Shown: positions 14,998 to 21,915 of the stretch, one piece after another
How the letters are laid out: every line of letters starts with the position of its first letter
Numbering within the stretch: position 1 is the first letter of the stretch
Assembly (NCBI GenBank): GCA_049840515.1
Contig: JASGKW010000028.1
Location: 1 to 27,808 of the forward strand
From: Muricomes sp049840515
Lineage (GTDB): Bacteria; Bacillota; Clostridia; Lachnospirales; Lachnospiraceae
Length of the DNA stretch: 27,808 nucleotides
Direction of reading: 5' to 3'
Position numbers and translations under genes: made by a program
Notes under the pieces: generated by a model
Databases searched by the model: none
Told to the model about the DNA's origin: nothing
What the model saw: the letters and a program-made list of their open reading frames with translations, nothing else

Positions 14998-15747
14998 TTA
15001 TACTTCTACAGTCTCTTCAGCTACTGCTTCTTCTGCAGCTTCTTCATAATATTCTTCGCCTGTTGCACCCTGGTTTACTTCGATTACAGCGTCAGCCATC
15101 TTAGAAACGATTAACTTGACAGCTCTGATAGCGTCATCGTTACCTGGGATTACAAAATCCAGTTCTTCCGGATCACAGTTTGTGTCACAGATACCAATCA
15201 ATGGAATACCCAATGTGTGTGCTTCCTGAACACAAATTCTCTCTTTTTTAGGATCTACGATAAAGATAGCATCTGGAACTCTCTTCATTTCTTTGATTCC
15301 GCCCAGGTTCTTCTCTAACTTAACCCACTCTTTTTTCAGTTCAATTACTTCTTTCTTAGGAAGTACGTCAAATGTTCCGTCTTCGGACATTCTCTCAATA
15401 TCTTTCAAACGCTGAACTCTGCTCTGGATTGTCTTGAAGTTTGTCAGCATACCACCCAGCCATCTCTCATTAACATAGAACATATTGCAGCGCTCTGCTT
15501 CTGTCTTAATTGCATCCTGTGCCTGTTTCTTTGTTCCAACAAACAGAATTGTACCACCATCTGCGGCAACATCTGCAATCGCACGATAAGCATCGTCAAC
15601 CATTCCTACAGATTTCTGTAAGTCAATGATGTAGATACCATTTCTCTCTGTGTAAATGTATGGAGCCATTTTAGGGTTCCATCTTCTGGTCTGATGTCCG
15701 AAATGAACACCGGCCTCTAAAAGTTGTTTCATTGAAATAACGCTCAT
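14998..15747 (-). CDS. rpsB: 30S ribosomal protein S2
   Basis: S2 is a late-assembling protein of the small ribosomal subunit. The start MSVISMKQLLEAGVHFGHQT at 15747 has GGAGG eight bases upstream; an ATG at 15762 is in frame but overlaps that site. Signatures include HFGHQTRRWNPKMAPYIY, FVGTKKQAQDAI, ERWLGGMLTNF and PDAIFIVDPKKE. The 249-residue length is normal and the C-terminus is acidic (EEYYEEAAEEAVAEE), as in many Clostridia. It heads the rpsB-tsf operon with a consensus promoter and a structured leader. Confidence 0.97.
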   Translation of the reverse strand: MSVISMKQLLEAGVHFGHQTRRWNPKMAPYIYTERNGIYIIDLQKSVGMVDDAYRAIADVAADGGTILFVGTKKQAQDAIKTEAERCNMFYVNERWLGGMLTNFKTIQSRVQRLKDIERMSEDGTFDVLPKKEVIELKKEWVKLEKNLGGIKEMKRVPDAIFIVDPKKERICVQEAHTLGIPLIGICDTNCDPEELDFVIPGNDDAIRAVKLIVSKMADAVIEVNQGATGEEYYEEAAEEAVAEETVEV

Positions 15748-15778
15748 ATTTCTTTCCTCCATTTGGTTTTAAACTTCC

Positions 15779-15851
15779 GCATGTTTTAAACTCTTCCTTG
15801 AAACCAGCTGTCTCAGACAGGCTTAGGCACCGTCAAAGAAATCCACATGCG
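15779..15851 (-). promoter_or_regulatory. Structured 5' leader of rpsB, possible S2 autoregulation
   Basis: In the roughly 115-base leader CGCATG (15846-15851) can pair with CATGCG (15779-15784), enclosing a hairpin CTGTCTGAGACAG (15808-15820). The last arm is about 30 bases from the start codon. Ribosomal protein leaders of this kind often bind their product; that link is inferred here. Confidence 0.5.
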
Positions 15852-15872
15852 TGTTTTTTTCGCAACGCTTGT

Positions 15873-15901
15873 AGTATATCATAGAAAATACTGGAATGCA
15901 A
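15873..15901 (-). promoter_or_regulatory. rpsB promoter
   Basis: TTGCAT (15896-15901) and TATACT (15873-15878) on the minus strand are 17 bases apart, giving a transcript start near 15866. Confidence 0.75.
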
Positions 15902-15918
15902 GGTTTTTCTATCATATA

Positions 15919-15948
15919 TTGACTTGCTCTCGATGTTATTCCTATGAT
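15919..15948 (+). promoter_or_regulatory. Promoter of the glyoxalase-fold gene
   Basis: TTGACT (15919-15924) and TATGAT (15943-15948) are 18 bases apart on the plus strand, back to back with the rpsB promoter. Confidence 0.65.
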
Positions 15949-15992
15949 ATACTAGTTTCACCTAATAACGCAAGCAGACAGGAGGTAATTCT

Positions 15993-16361
15993 ATGAAATT
16001 CACATTTGCACATAATAATCTAAATGTTTATGATTTACAAAAATCCCTTAATTTCTATAAAGAAGCCCTTGGTTTAGAACCCGTCAGGAGAAAAGAGGCG
16101 GAGGATGGCAGCTTTATCCTCGTATATTTAGGAGACGGCACAATGCCTCACCTCCTTGAACTTACCTGGCTGCGTGATATGGACCGCCCCTACAATCTGG
16201 GTGACAATGAAATACATCTGGCTTTCAAAGTAGATGATTTCGATGCGGCTTTCGCCAAACACAAAGAAATGGGCTGTGTATGTTTTGAAAATCCTGGGAT
16301 GGGAATTTATTTTATTTCAGATCCTGACGGATACTGGCTGGAAATTATTCCTTCAAAATAA
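15993..16361 (+). CDS. gloA: VOC/glyoxalase I family protein
   Basis: This 122-residue protein has two beta-alpha-beta-beta-beta modules of the vicinal oxygen chelate fold and resembles lactoylglutathione lyase. The four expected metal ligands are present in order: His7 (FAHNNLNV), Glu56 (LLELTW), His75 (NEIHLAF) and Glu117 (WLEIIP). It would isomerise a thiol-methylglyoxal adduct during aldehyde detoxification, although Clostridia often lack glutathione, so another thiol or substrate is possible. AGGAGG lies upstream of the ATG. It is a single-gene unit with promoter at 15919-15948 and terminator at 16419-16453. Confidence 0.8.
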   Translation: MKFTFAHNNLNVYDLQKSLNFYKEALGLEPVRRKEAEDGSFILVYLGDGTMPHLLELTWLRDMDRPYNLGDNEIHLAFKVDDFDAAFAKHKEMGCVCFENPGMGIYFISDPDGYWLEIIPSK

Positions 16362-16418
16362 ATAAAGCCTAATTATAAATTTTACACGCATCAAATCAAT
16401 ACAAATATTAGTTTTTAA

Positions 16419-16453
16419 AGAGACGGACTATACACTTAAGCCCGTCTCTTTTT
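16419..16453 (+). terminator. Terminator of the glyoxalase-fold gene, possibly bidirectional
   Basis: AGAGACGG (16419-16426) pairs perfectly with CCGTCTCT (16442-16449) and is followed by a T run. A run of A before the stem lets it work leftward too. Confidence 0.75.
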
Positions 16454-16465
16454 GGATTCGTATCA

Positions 16466-16500
16466 ACAAAAAAGGCACCATCCAATATGAATGATACCTT
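16466..16500 (-). terminator. Terminator of the NlpC/P60 gene
   Basis: On the minus strand AAGGTATCAT (16491-16500) pairs with ATGGTGCCTT (16472-16481) using G-U pairs and is followed by a T run. It lies directly after the stop at 16508. Confidence 0.6.
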
Positions 16501-16507
16501 AAAATTC

Positions 16508-17626
16508 TTACCAATATCTCACAAAATATGTAACGCGCACTGAGCTGACGCAAACCGGCACACCATCCTGCTGAGCTTCAATCATCTGGCCGCCGCCTAT
16601 GTATATTGCCACATGTCCTGGTGTCCATGCAATGTCACCTGGCTGTGCTTCAGCAGCAGAAACTATCTGACCGCCTGCAAGCTGAGCTGCATCCGTACGT
16701 CCGATATAAATTCCCGCCTGAGCATGACACCACTGTGTCAATCCAGAACAATCAAGTGCCACATAAGGTGTTGAACCGCCATACACATAAGGAACGCCTA
16801 TCTGTGTCCACGCTGCAGCTACAATTGTCTGGGCTGCACTTGTATTTCCTGCTGCCTCACTTGGAGAACTTGGGGGAACAACTACATTCGGTGTACTTTC
16901 AACTGTGCTGCCGCCGTTATTGTTGTTACTGCTTCCTCCGCTGGTCCGTCCAGAATTGCTCTGTCCTCCGCTGCTCTGAACAGAAACTGCTACCTGCTGA
17001 GCTGCTTTCTGTCTTGCTGCCTCTTCCTCAGCAGCTTTTCTTGCCGCTTCCTGAATTTGCTTGTCAAGATTTGCCACCTCTGCACTCTTGCTCTCAATTG
17101 TATTATTCAATTCAACCTGCTGATTTTCATATTCAGCCTGCATCTCTTCCAGCTTGTTCATATCACTTTCAAGAGATGACTTCAAATCTTCTACTTCATT
17201 CACAGTATCTGCATATTCCTGCAGCATGTCACGGTCATAACTATGTATTTTCTGAACATATTCTGCCTGATTTAACATCTCTGCAATGCTTCCTGAGTTC
17301 AATATTCTTTCCAGTGCAGAACCATTGCCCTCTTCATACATGAACTTAATGCGAAGCTTCATATCCTCATATTGCTGTTTTTGCTTTTCCTGAGCGCTCT
17401 TAAGCTGCTTCTCCGCCTTAGTGATTTCCTCGCCCTTTGAAATCAAATTGCTCTGCAATTCTGTCATCTTAGACATCAAAGTTGTTAATTGTGATTGCAG
17501 GCTATTCACTTCACTCTGAGCTTCCGCCTTCTGAGTTTCCAGACTCGTAGGCGCTGCCAATACCGGTAAAGTTATCATGGTACATGTCAGTGCTGTCGCT
17601 GCAAGCACATTACGCACTCTTTTCAT
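16508..17626 (-). CDS. Secreted NlpC/P60 peptidoglycan hydrolase, PcsB/CwlO-like
   Basis: The 372-residue protein has a signal peptide (VLAATALTCTMITLPVLAAP), a long N-terminal coiled coil (about 25-200, for example EVNSLQSQLTTLMSKMTELQ), a Ser/Asn/Gly-rich linker and a C-terminal NlpC/P60 domain. Catalytic Cys293 is in LDCSGLTQW and His338 in TPGHVAIYIG. The third position, in MIEAQQ, is Glu in place of the more usual His, Asn or Gln. It would cut peptide cross-links in the cell wall during growth or division, activated through the coiled coil as in FtsEX-PcsB systems (inferred). Start 17626 is preferred to 17632 because AAAAGG lies six bases before it. Confidence 0.88.
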   Translation of the reverse strand: MKRVRNVLAATALTCTMITLPVLAAPTSLETQKAEAQSEVNSLQSQLTTLMSKMTELQSNLISKGEEITKAEKQLKSAQEKQKQQYEDMKLRIKFMYEEGNGSALERILNSGSIAEMLNQAEYVQKIHSYDRDMLQEYADTVNEVEDLKSSLESDMNKLEEMQAEYENQQVELNNTIESKSAEVANLDKQIQEAARKAAEEEAARQKAAQQVAVSVQSSGGQSNSGRTSGGSSNNNNGGSTVESTPNVVVPPSSPSEAAGNTSAAQTIVAAAWTQIGVPYVYGGSTPYVALDCSGLTQWCHAQAGIYIGRTDAAQLAGGQIVSAAEAQPGDIAWTPGHVAIYIGGGQMIEAQQDGVPVCVSSVRVTYFVRYW

Positions 17627-17686
17627 CTTCATCCTTTTTACCCATCCTATTCTTATTTATTATCTATGTCCCCACATATATGTCTT

Positions 17687-17715
17687 ACTATACAATATTC
17701 TCCAGCATTTTTCAA
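17687..17715 (-). promoter_or_regulatory. Promoter of the NlpC/P60 gene
   Basis: TTGAAA (17710-17715) and TATAGT (17687-17692) on the minus strand are 17 bases apart. Confidence 0.65.
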
Positions 17716-17834
17716 CAGCATATCTCAAAAAACTGCAATATGGGGTATAAAAATTATTTTTCACTTATACATAATGAATTATAATAGATGGGTGACAAAA
17801 ATGCAACACCTTTTTAATTAATTTGTAACATTTT

Positions 17835-18511
17835 GGTTACAGTTCAGCCATGCAACTTTCCAAAGATGGGTGGAGAAGAAAGCTTGCTTTCGCATCCATC
17901 CAGCTTGGGAAAGTTATTTGGCGCTCTGCCTAAGCGAGATGGAGCTGCGCGGAATCGAGCTTATGGCTGAACTGTAACCAGAGCCATACAGCTTCCAAAG
18001 ATGGGTGGAGAAGAAAGCTTGCTTTCGCATTCAGCCAGCTTGGGAAAGTTATTTGGCGCTCTGCCTAAGCGAGATGGAGCTGCGCGGAATCGAGCTATGG
18101 CTGAACTGTAACCAGAGCCATACAGCTTCCAAAGATGGGTGGAGAAGAAAGCTTGCTTTCGCATTCAGCCAGCTTGGGAAAGTTATTTGGCGCTCTGCCT
18201 AAGCGAGATGGAGCTGCGCGGAATCGAGCTTATGGCTGAACTGTAACCAGAGCCATACAGCTTTCGAGATGGATGGAGAAGAAAGCTTGCTTTCGCATTC
18301 AGCCAGCTTGGGAAAGTTATTTGGCGCTCTGCCTAAGCGAGATGGAGCTGCGCGGAATCGAGCTTATGGCTGAACTGTAACCAGAGCCATACAGCTTTCG
18401 AGATGGATGGAGAAGAAAGCTTGCTTTCGCATTCAGCCAGCTTGGGAAAGTTATTTGGCGCTCTGCCTAAGCGAGATGGAGCTGCACGGAATCGAACTTA
18501 TGGCTGAACTG
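17835..18511. repeat. Five-copy tandem array of a ~134-bp inverted-repeat unit
   Basis: Five copies end at ATGGCTGAACTG boundaries at about 17979, 18113, 18248, 18382 and 18511, giving periods of 134 or 135 bp. The first unit is bounded by a perfect 17-bp inverted repeat (GGTTACAGTTCAGCCAT at 17835-17851, mirrored at 17963-17979). Inside it AACTTTCC mirrors GGAAAGTT, TGGGTGGA pairs with TCCATCCA, and AAAGCTTGCTTT forms the tip, so it could fold into a long stem. Later units keep the body but have altered left arms. The array lies between the last pilus gene and the NlpC/P60 promoter. The period is not a multiple of three throughout, arguing against coding. Confidence 0.9.
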
Positions 18512-19187
18512 TTGTGTGTTCTCCTTTTTGGTAAACTGCCTTAAATTCCAAGTCCTCTGTGACTTTTAATGTTTCTATATTTTCTTTCCCGTACAATACT
18601 CCATTCCTGTCTTCTGGCTTTATCATTCTCCATCCGCGGAAAGTATAGCCTTTTCTTTCCATATTATTTTGTGGAAGTATTGCAAGATTAAGATTGCCCC
18701 CGCTGTGTACACTGACTTGTTTTGTCACATATTCACCGGCAGGCTTTTCTTTTGTTTCTTCTCCCTTTGCCCAGAAAGATACTTTGTAAAAGATATCCTC
18801 CTGTTCCTCAACATCTTCTAATATTACTGTTTTCCGACAGGATATCTCCCCGTGTCCTATTATCTGCCTGTATCTTTCTATTACGCGGACATCCAGCAAC
18901 CCTTTTTCCACATCTATCCCCAATATCTCAATTGTGAAATTAGAGTTACTTGTTATCTTTACAAGGAAGCCCTGAATAAAATCTGCTGCAAATTCGTCTG
19001 ATTTCTGAGCTGCTTCAATACCTTGCAGGGGATGAATCGTCAAAATTTTCATGGATTGTTCCATCGCCTCCCCCAGGCTTCTCTCCAGTTCATTTTTTCG
19101 GATTGACCTGTTCTCCACCGCTTGAATTGTCACTCCCGAAAAAACTATTATTACAATCATGAAAAATACAATGACGGCATTTCTCAT
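18498..19187 (-). CDS. Pilin-like membrane-anchored protein with InlB/Flg_new-type C-terminal repeat
   Basis: The 229-residue product begins MRNAVIVFFMIVIIVFSGVT, a single N-terminal hydrophobic helix like TadE/TadF minor pilins, followed by a helical segment and a beta-rich part. Residues about 185-222 (NMERKGYTFRGWRMIKPEDR...VTEDLEFKAVYQ) match the Listeria-Bacteroides repeat pattern GYTFxGW...V..D..F.A.Y. A tip or surface-contact role is plausible. It is the last gene of the pilus operon. Its final codons V-Q-P and stop lie in the neighbouring tandem repeat, so the C-terminus was probably changed by the repeat. AAGGAAG precedes the start. Confidence 0.65.
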   Translation of the reverse strand: MRNAVIVFFMIVIIVFSGVTIQAVENRSIRKNELERSLGEAMEQSMKILTIHPLQGIEAAQKSDEFAADFIQGFLVKITSNSNFTIEILGIDVEKGLLDVRVIERYRQIIGHGEISCRKTVILEDVEEQEDIFYKVSFWAKGEETKEKPAGEYVTKQVSVHSGGNLNLAILPQNNMERKGYTFRGWRMIKPEDRNGVLYGKENIETLKVTEDLEFKAVYQKGEHTTVQP

Positions 19188-19224
19188 ATTTTCTTCCTTT
19201 CATCCTATTTGTTTAAATACTATT

Positions 19225-19557
19225 TCACCTCGCATATCCTGCAATCTGGTGCTCTAAGAACAAATTTAGCACCGGAAGAGTATAGTTATATGTCAAAGTA
19301 ACCTTTGCATATTTTTCGTTTTCTTTGCTGATAAGCAGCTCAATCTCCAAATCTGTGTATTCATTTTCCAGTGCGTTTCTTTTGCAGCTCTGAATTACTA
19401 CCTCTGAAAAATCACCGGCTTCTATTTCTGCAATTACTGCAGAGTGATAATTTTGTGCCCTCTGTGTATTTAAAGATGACATGATATAAGCCCCGCTCAA
19501 GACTGCCATGAAAGCAATCATGATAATCCCCATCATTGTCTCAACTGCGCCTTTCAT
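19225..19557 (-). CDS. TadE-like pseudopilin (110 aa)
   Basis: The start MKGAVETMMGIIMIAFMAVL at 19557 has AAGGAG five bases upstream; a longer frame to 19662 overlaps the preceding gene and is not supported. A single N-terminal hydrophobic helix is followed by an extracytoplasmic domain with EIELLISKENEKYAKVTLTY. This architecture fits TadE-like minor pilins. It lies 11 bases after the previous gene in the operon. Identification rests on architecture and context, not on a strong motif. Confidence 0.6.
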   Translation of the reverse strand: MKGAVETMMGIIMIAFMAVLSGAYIMSSLNTQRAQNYHSAVIAEIEAGDFSEVVIQSCKRNALENEYTDLEIELLISKENEKYAKVTLTYNYTLPVLNLFLEHQIAGYAR

Positions 19558-19568
19558 CCTGTCTCCTT

Positions 19569-20042
19569 TCAGTCTGCAATAAATCGATATTCCTTTTCTG
19601 TTGTTTTTGTGCTTCCCTGGCAGGTATCGGATGCCCGATATGTAACACGATATTCCCCACATAACATGGGAACGAATTTTTCCGGCATCACTTTTGAAGT
19701 TATATCTTGCTGCACAGGGCCTGTAATTTTTACCACCGATACCTGCACATCTTCTCCATCCTGATTTTCAGCTTCTATATGAAATGTTTTTGAATCCAGC
19801 AGATTGTATTCCTTTCCTTTATACAGTTTTTTAGTTATCACTGATAATTTAGGCGCTTCCCTGGATAGAATGGATTCTGCAAGGACATAGCTGTCCTCAT
19901 GTCCAAGAGTTGCTATGGGGCGGACGGTTTTCAACATGCCCAGCAAACTATCCTCCTCTCTCCCAAATAAGACCAGCATTATCCCGCACAGGACAATTGT
20001 AAGAATAATAAGTTTTCCGTATTCTCCTAATATTGTTTTCAA
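19569..20042 (-). CDS. Pilin-like protein with Flp-type N-terminus and extracytoplasmic domain
   Basis: The start is TTG at 20042 with GAGAGG eight bases upstream. The 157-residue product begins MKTILGEYGKLIILTIVLCG, the same E-Y-G plus hydrophobic-helix opening as the three tiny pilins in this operon. It then carries a beta-rich outer domain, including EYRVTYRASDTCQGSTKTTE near the C-terminus and two cysteines that could pair. It looks like a pilin or minor subunit with an added ectodomain. I do not know a named family. It begins five bases after the previous stop. Confidence 0.6.
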   Translation of the reverse strand: MKTILGEYGKLIILTIVLCGIMLVLFGREEDSLLGMLKTVRPIATLGHEDSYVLAESILSREAPKLSVITKKLYKGKEYNLLDSKTFHIEAENQDGEDVQVSVVKITGPVQQDITSKVMPEKFVPMLCGEYRVTYRASDTCQGSTKTTEKEYRFIAD

Positions 20043-20047
20043 CTGTA

Positions 20048-20209
20048 TTACCTCTCCGGAATGATACTCCCTATTCCCTCAAAAAAACTTTTGACCAAAT
20101 AGGTAATATCTCCGCTTGTCCCCAACAAATCCGACAGAAACCTTAAAAGTATAAGCCCCAGAAAACATGCCACAATTATACTGCCGTACTCCTCCACAAA
20201 TTCTTTCAT
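20048..20209 (-). CDS. Small Flp-like pilin C (53 aa)
   Basis: The ATG at 20209 opens MKEFVEEYGSIIVACFLGLI, followed by a polar stretch and DITYLVKSFFEGIGSIIPER. The EEYG followed by a hydrophobic helix resembles mature Flp pilin, but only five residues precede it. It is absent from simple long-frame scans because it is short. GGGG-rich sequence upstream may serve as ribosome site. It is 62 bases after pilin B and 5 bases before the next gene. Confidence 0.6.
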   Translation of the reverse strand: MKEFVEEYGSIIVACFLGLILLRFLSDLLGTSGDITYLVKSFFEGIGSIIPER

Positions 20210-20271
20210 TCACAGCGCCCCCGTTCTGGTTATAAATTAAAATGACTTTCTGTTTTCAACTTTATTATCCG

Positions 20272-20385
20272 CTAGCCTGCTGTCTCGCAAATCATTCTCA
20301 GAATATCCCACAGCCCTGACATTACTGCAAATCCTATGATTGAAATGGCAATAATTCCTCCATATTCTTCTAAAAATTCTTTCAT
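20272..20385 (-). CDS. Small Flp-like pilin B (37 aa)
   Basis: The ATG at 20385 has GGAGAG upstream and opens MKEFLEEYGGIIAISIIGFA, ending MICETAG at a stop at 20272-20274. It shares the first nine-residue pattern M-K-E-F-x-E-E-Y-G with pilin C, which supports both being real. It lies 18 bases after the platform gene. At 37 residues it is shorter than usual Flp pilins. Confidence 0.58.
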   Translation of the reverse strand: MKEFLEEYGGIIAISIIGFAVMSGLWDILRMICETAG

Positions 20386-20403
20386 CAGCACTCTCTCCTC
20401 TCT

Positions 20404-21915
20404 TTATATGTTTTTTACTGTTGACAAAATATAAACCATCACCAGAGCCAAATCTGCCAGCATCTTCATGACTCCTGTAATCATGGGCAGAAGAACAAAG
20501 AAACCAATCCCCGCCAGATAATCTTCCGCCTTAAGACGTTCCGCCTTGTCCGTCATGACTGTGCTGCGTTCTACCAAAGGCCCAATTTGATTACTTATAT
20601 CTGAAACCCCAAATTCTGCCATGGAATATAGTACCTTCATGGATGATGTGATATCCGGGAGTGGTATTCTATTCATGAAAGACAAATACGGCTGTATGGA
20701 ATCAGGCCTGTCCTCTATCCTTTCCAACAGGTTATTGAGCTCTTCCTGTAAAATTTCCGGTGCGTGTGAAATAGATTTTGCCAGTGATACATGCACATTA
20801 TCCGTCTGTAAATGCAGAGACATGCTCATCATCCAATCTGGAAATGCTTTCTCAATTTCCCTTGTCACATGTTTTAATGAAACTTTGTACCGCCTCTCAG
20901 GCTGTGTAATAAGCAGTACTGAAAAAAGTATCAAAAGTCCCGCTGCAGTGAGGCTGCTCTTCCATCCAAACCATAAAACAGCCGGAAGAAGTAAAAATGC
21001 CGCTGCGTACATCTTTCTTTTTTCTTTACTTAACTCTCCGTGCATGACATAAACATACTGCCGTTGTACTTCCTTGTACTCCTTCTTCTGTTCATCTTGT
21101 ATCAGACTTTTTGAAAGTTTCATCTGCGCTGTATACCATATCAGTAAATTTAATAATAAAGTTGCTGTGGTCACTATTTGGGAAACCAGCTGACCGGTGA
21201 TTCCAAATTCTTCAGGCAGCATATACACCGTCATTCCGCAGACAAGGAATGACAGTCCAATTCCTATTGTAATTTTTACCTTTATGTTTTTCTTCTCTCT
21301 CTGTAATTCATAGACTCTGTCAATCCAGAGCCGCCTGTCTTTTAAAAGAATATCTGCCGATAAAGTAAAATCTCCGCCAACCATTTCAGATTCTATCAAA
21401 AAATCGTGGATTTTATAAAGTCTGGGACAGCCATATTCTTTTTCTATAAAGGAAAACGCTTCCCGGTAAAGATTTCTCTCTGACTCCCCGGCCTGGATAT
21501 AAGATATGGCTTCTGAAATAGCGTCAAACAGTCTGTTTTCTTCGGATTCAAAGAGTACAAGAGTGTCCTCCAGCGAATTTAATATTTTGGCGTGTCTTTT
21601 AAAAGAATAAAGAACCTGTTCCATATATGCGGTAATCTCCTCGAACCTCTTTTCCTCGTACAGGCTGCGGTGCACCATCACAAATAGTCCCGGAAGAAAG
21701 CATGCTGTAATCCCACAGGCAGCCACTATGAATGGTAGTTTTAATTTAAATACAAGAGCGAGACATGCCACACACCCATACAGACCTGCAAAATACCCTA
21801 TATATTTTCTTACAGAAAAACTATAACCGAATCTTCTCACTTCTCTGCTCACATATGCCGGATTCAGGTAACACAGACTCTGTCTTTTCCTTTTCTTTTT
21901 CATACCCTCCTCCAT
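20404..21915 (-). CDS. Tad-type pilus platform protein with two T2SSF-like domains
   Basis: This 503-residue inner-membrane protein would form the platform on which the ATPase drives pilin assembly. Two cytoplasmic T2SSF-like regions are visible. One at about 95-180 includes VLYSFKRHAKILNSLEDTLV and PRLYKIHDFLIESEMVGGDF. One at about 350-465 includes EIEKAFPDWMMSMSLHLQTD and SMAEFGVSDISNQIGPLVER. Each is bordered by paired membrane helices. In ordinary tad loci these belong to two proteins, TadB and TadC, so this is a fused or single-chain form. The start at 21915 overlaps the ATPase gene; an ATG at 21903 is an alternative. Confidence 0.75.
   Translation of the reverse strand: MEEGMKKKRKRQSLCYLNPAYVSREVRRFGYSFSVRKYIGYFAGLYGCVACLALVFKLKLPFIVAACGITACFLPGLFVMVHRSLYEEKRFEEITAYMEQVLYSFKRHAKILNSLEDTLVLFESEENRLFDAISEAISYIQAGESERNLYREAFSFIEKEYGCPRLYKIHDFLIESEMVGGDFTLSADILLKDRRLWIDRVYELQREKKNIKVKITIGIGLSFLVCGMTVYMLPEEFGITGQLVSQIVTTATLLLNLLIWYTAQMKLSKSLIQDEQKKEYKEVQRQYVYVMHGELSKEKRKMYAAAFLLLPAVLWFGWKSSLTAAGLLILFSVLLITQPERRYKVSLKHVTREIEKAFPDWMMSMSLHLQTDNVHVSLAKSISHAPEILQEELNNLLERIEDRPDSIQPYLSFMNRIPLPDITSSMKVLYSMAEFGVSDISNQIGPLVERSTVMTDKAERLKAEDYLAGIGFFVLLPMITGVMKMLADLALVMVYILSTVKNI

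Noticed and set aside
14451..15104. 217-residue rightward frame opposite tsf and rpsB
   Set aside because: It is antisense to two certain ribosomal/translation genes and has low-complexity Ser/Ala composition caused by their codon pattern.
15948..15953. TATACT as -10 box of the glyoxalase-fold gene
   Set aside because: It would lie 23 bases from the -35 hexamer; the TATGAT at 15943-15948 has an 18-base spacer.
16606..17343. 245-residue rightward frame opposite the NlpC/P60 gene
   Set aside because: Antisense shadow of a well-supported coding sequence; composition is Gln/His/Leu-rich and no motif is present.
17961..18202. Reading frames of 65-67 residues on both strands inside the repeat array
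   Set aside because: They exist only because the repeat unit has few stops; the unit length is 134 or 135 bp, so the frame is not kept from copy to copy, and no ribosome site is present.
17835..18511. CRISPR array
   Set aside because: The whole 134-bp unit repeats, without short constant repeats separated by unique spacers, and there are no cas genes in the window.
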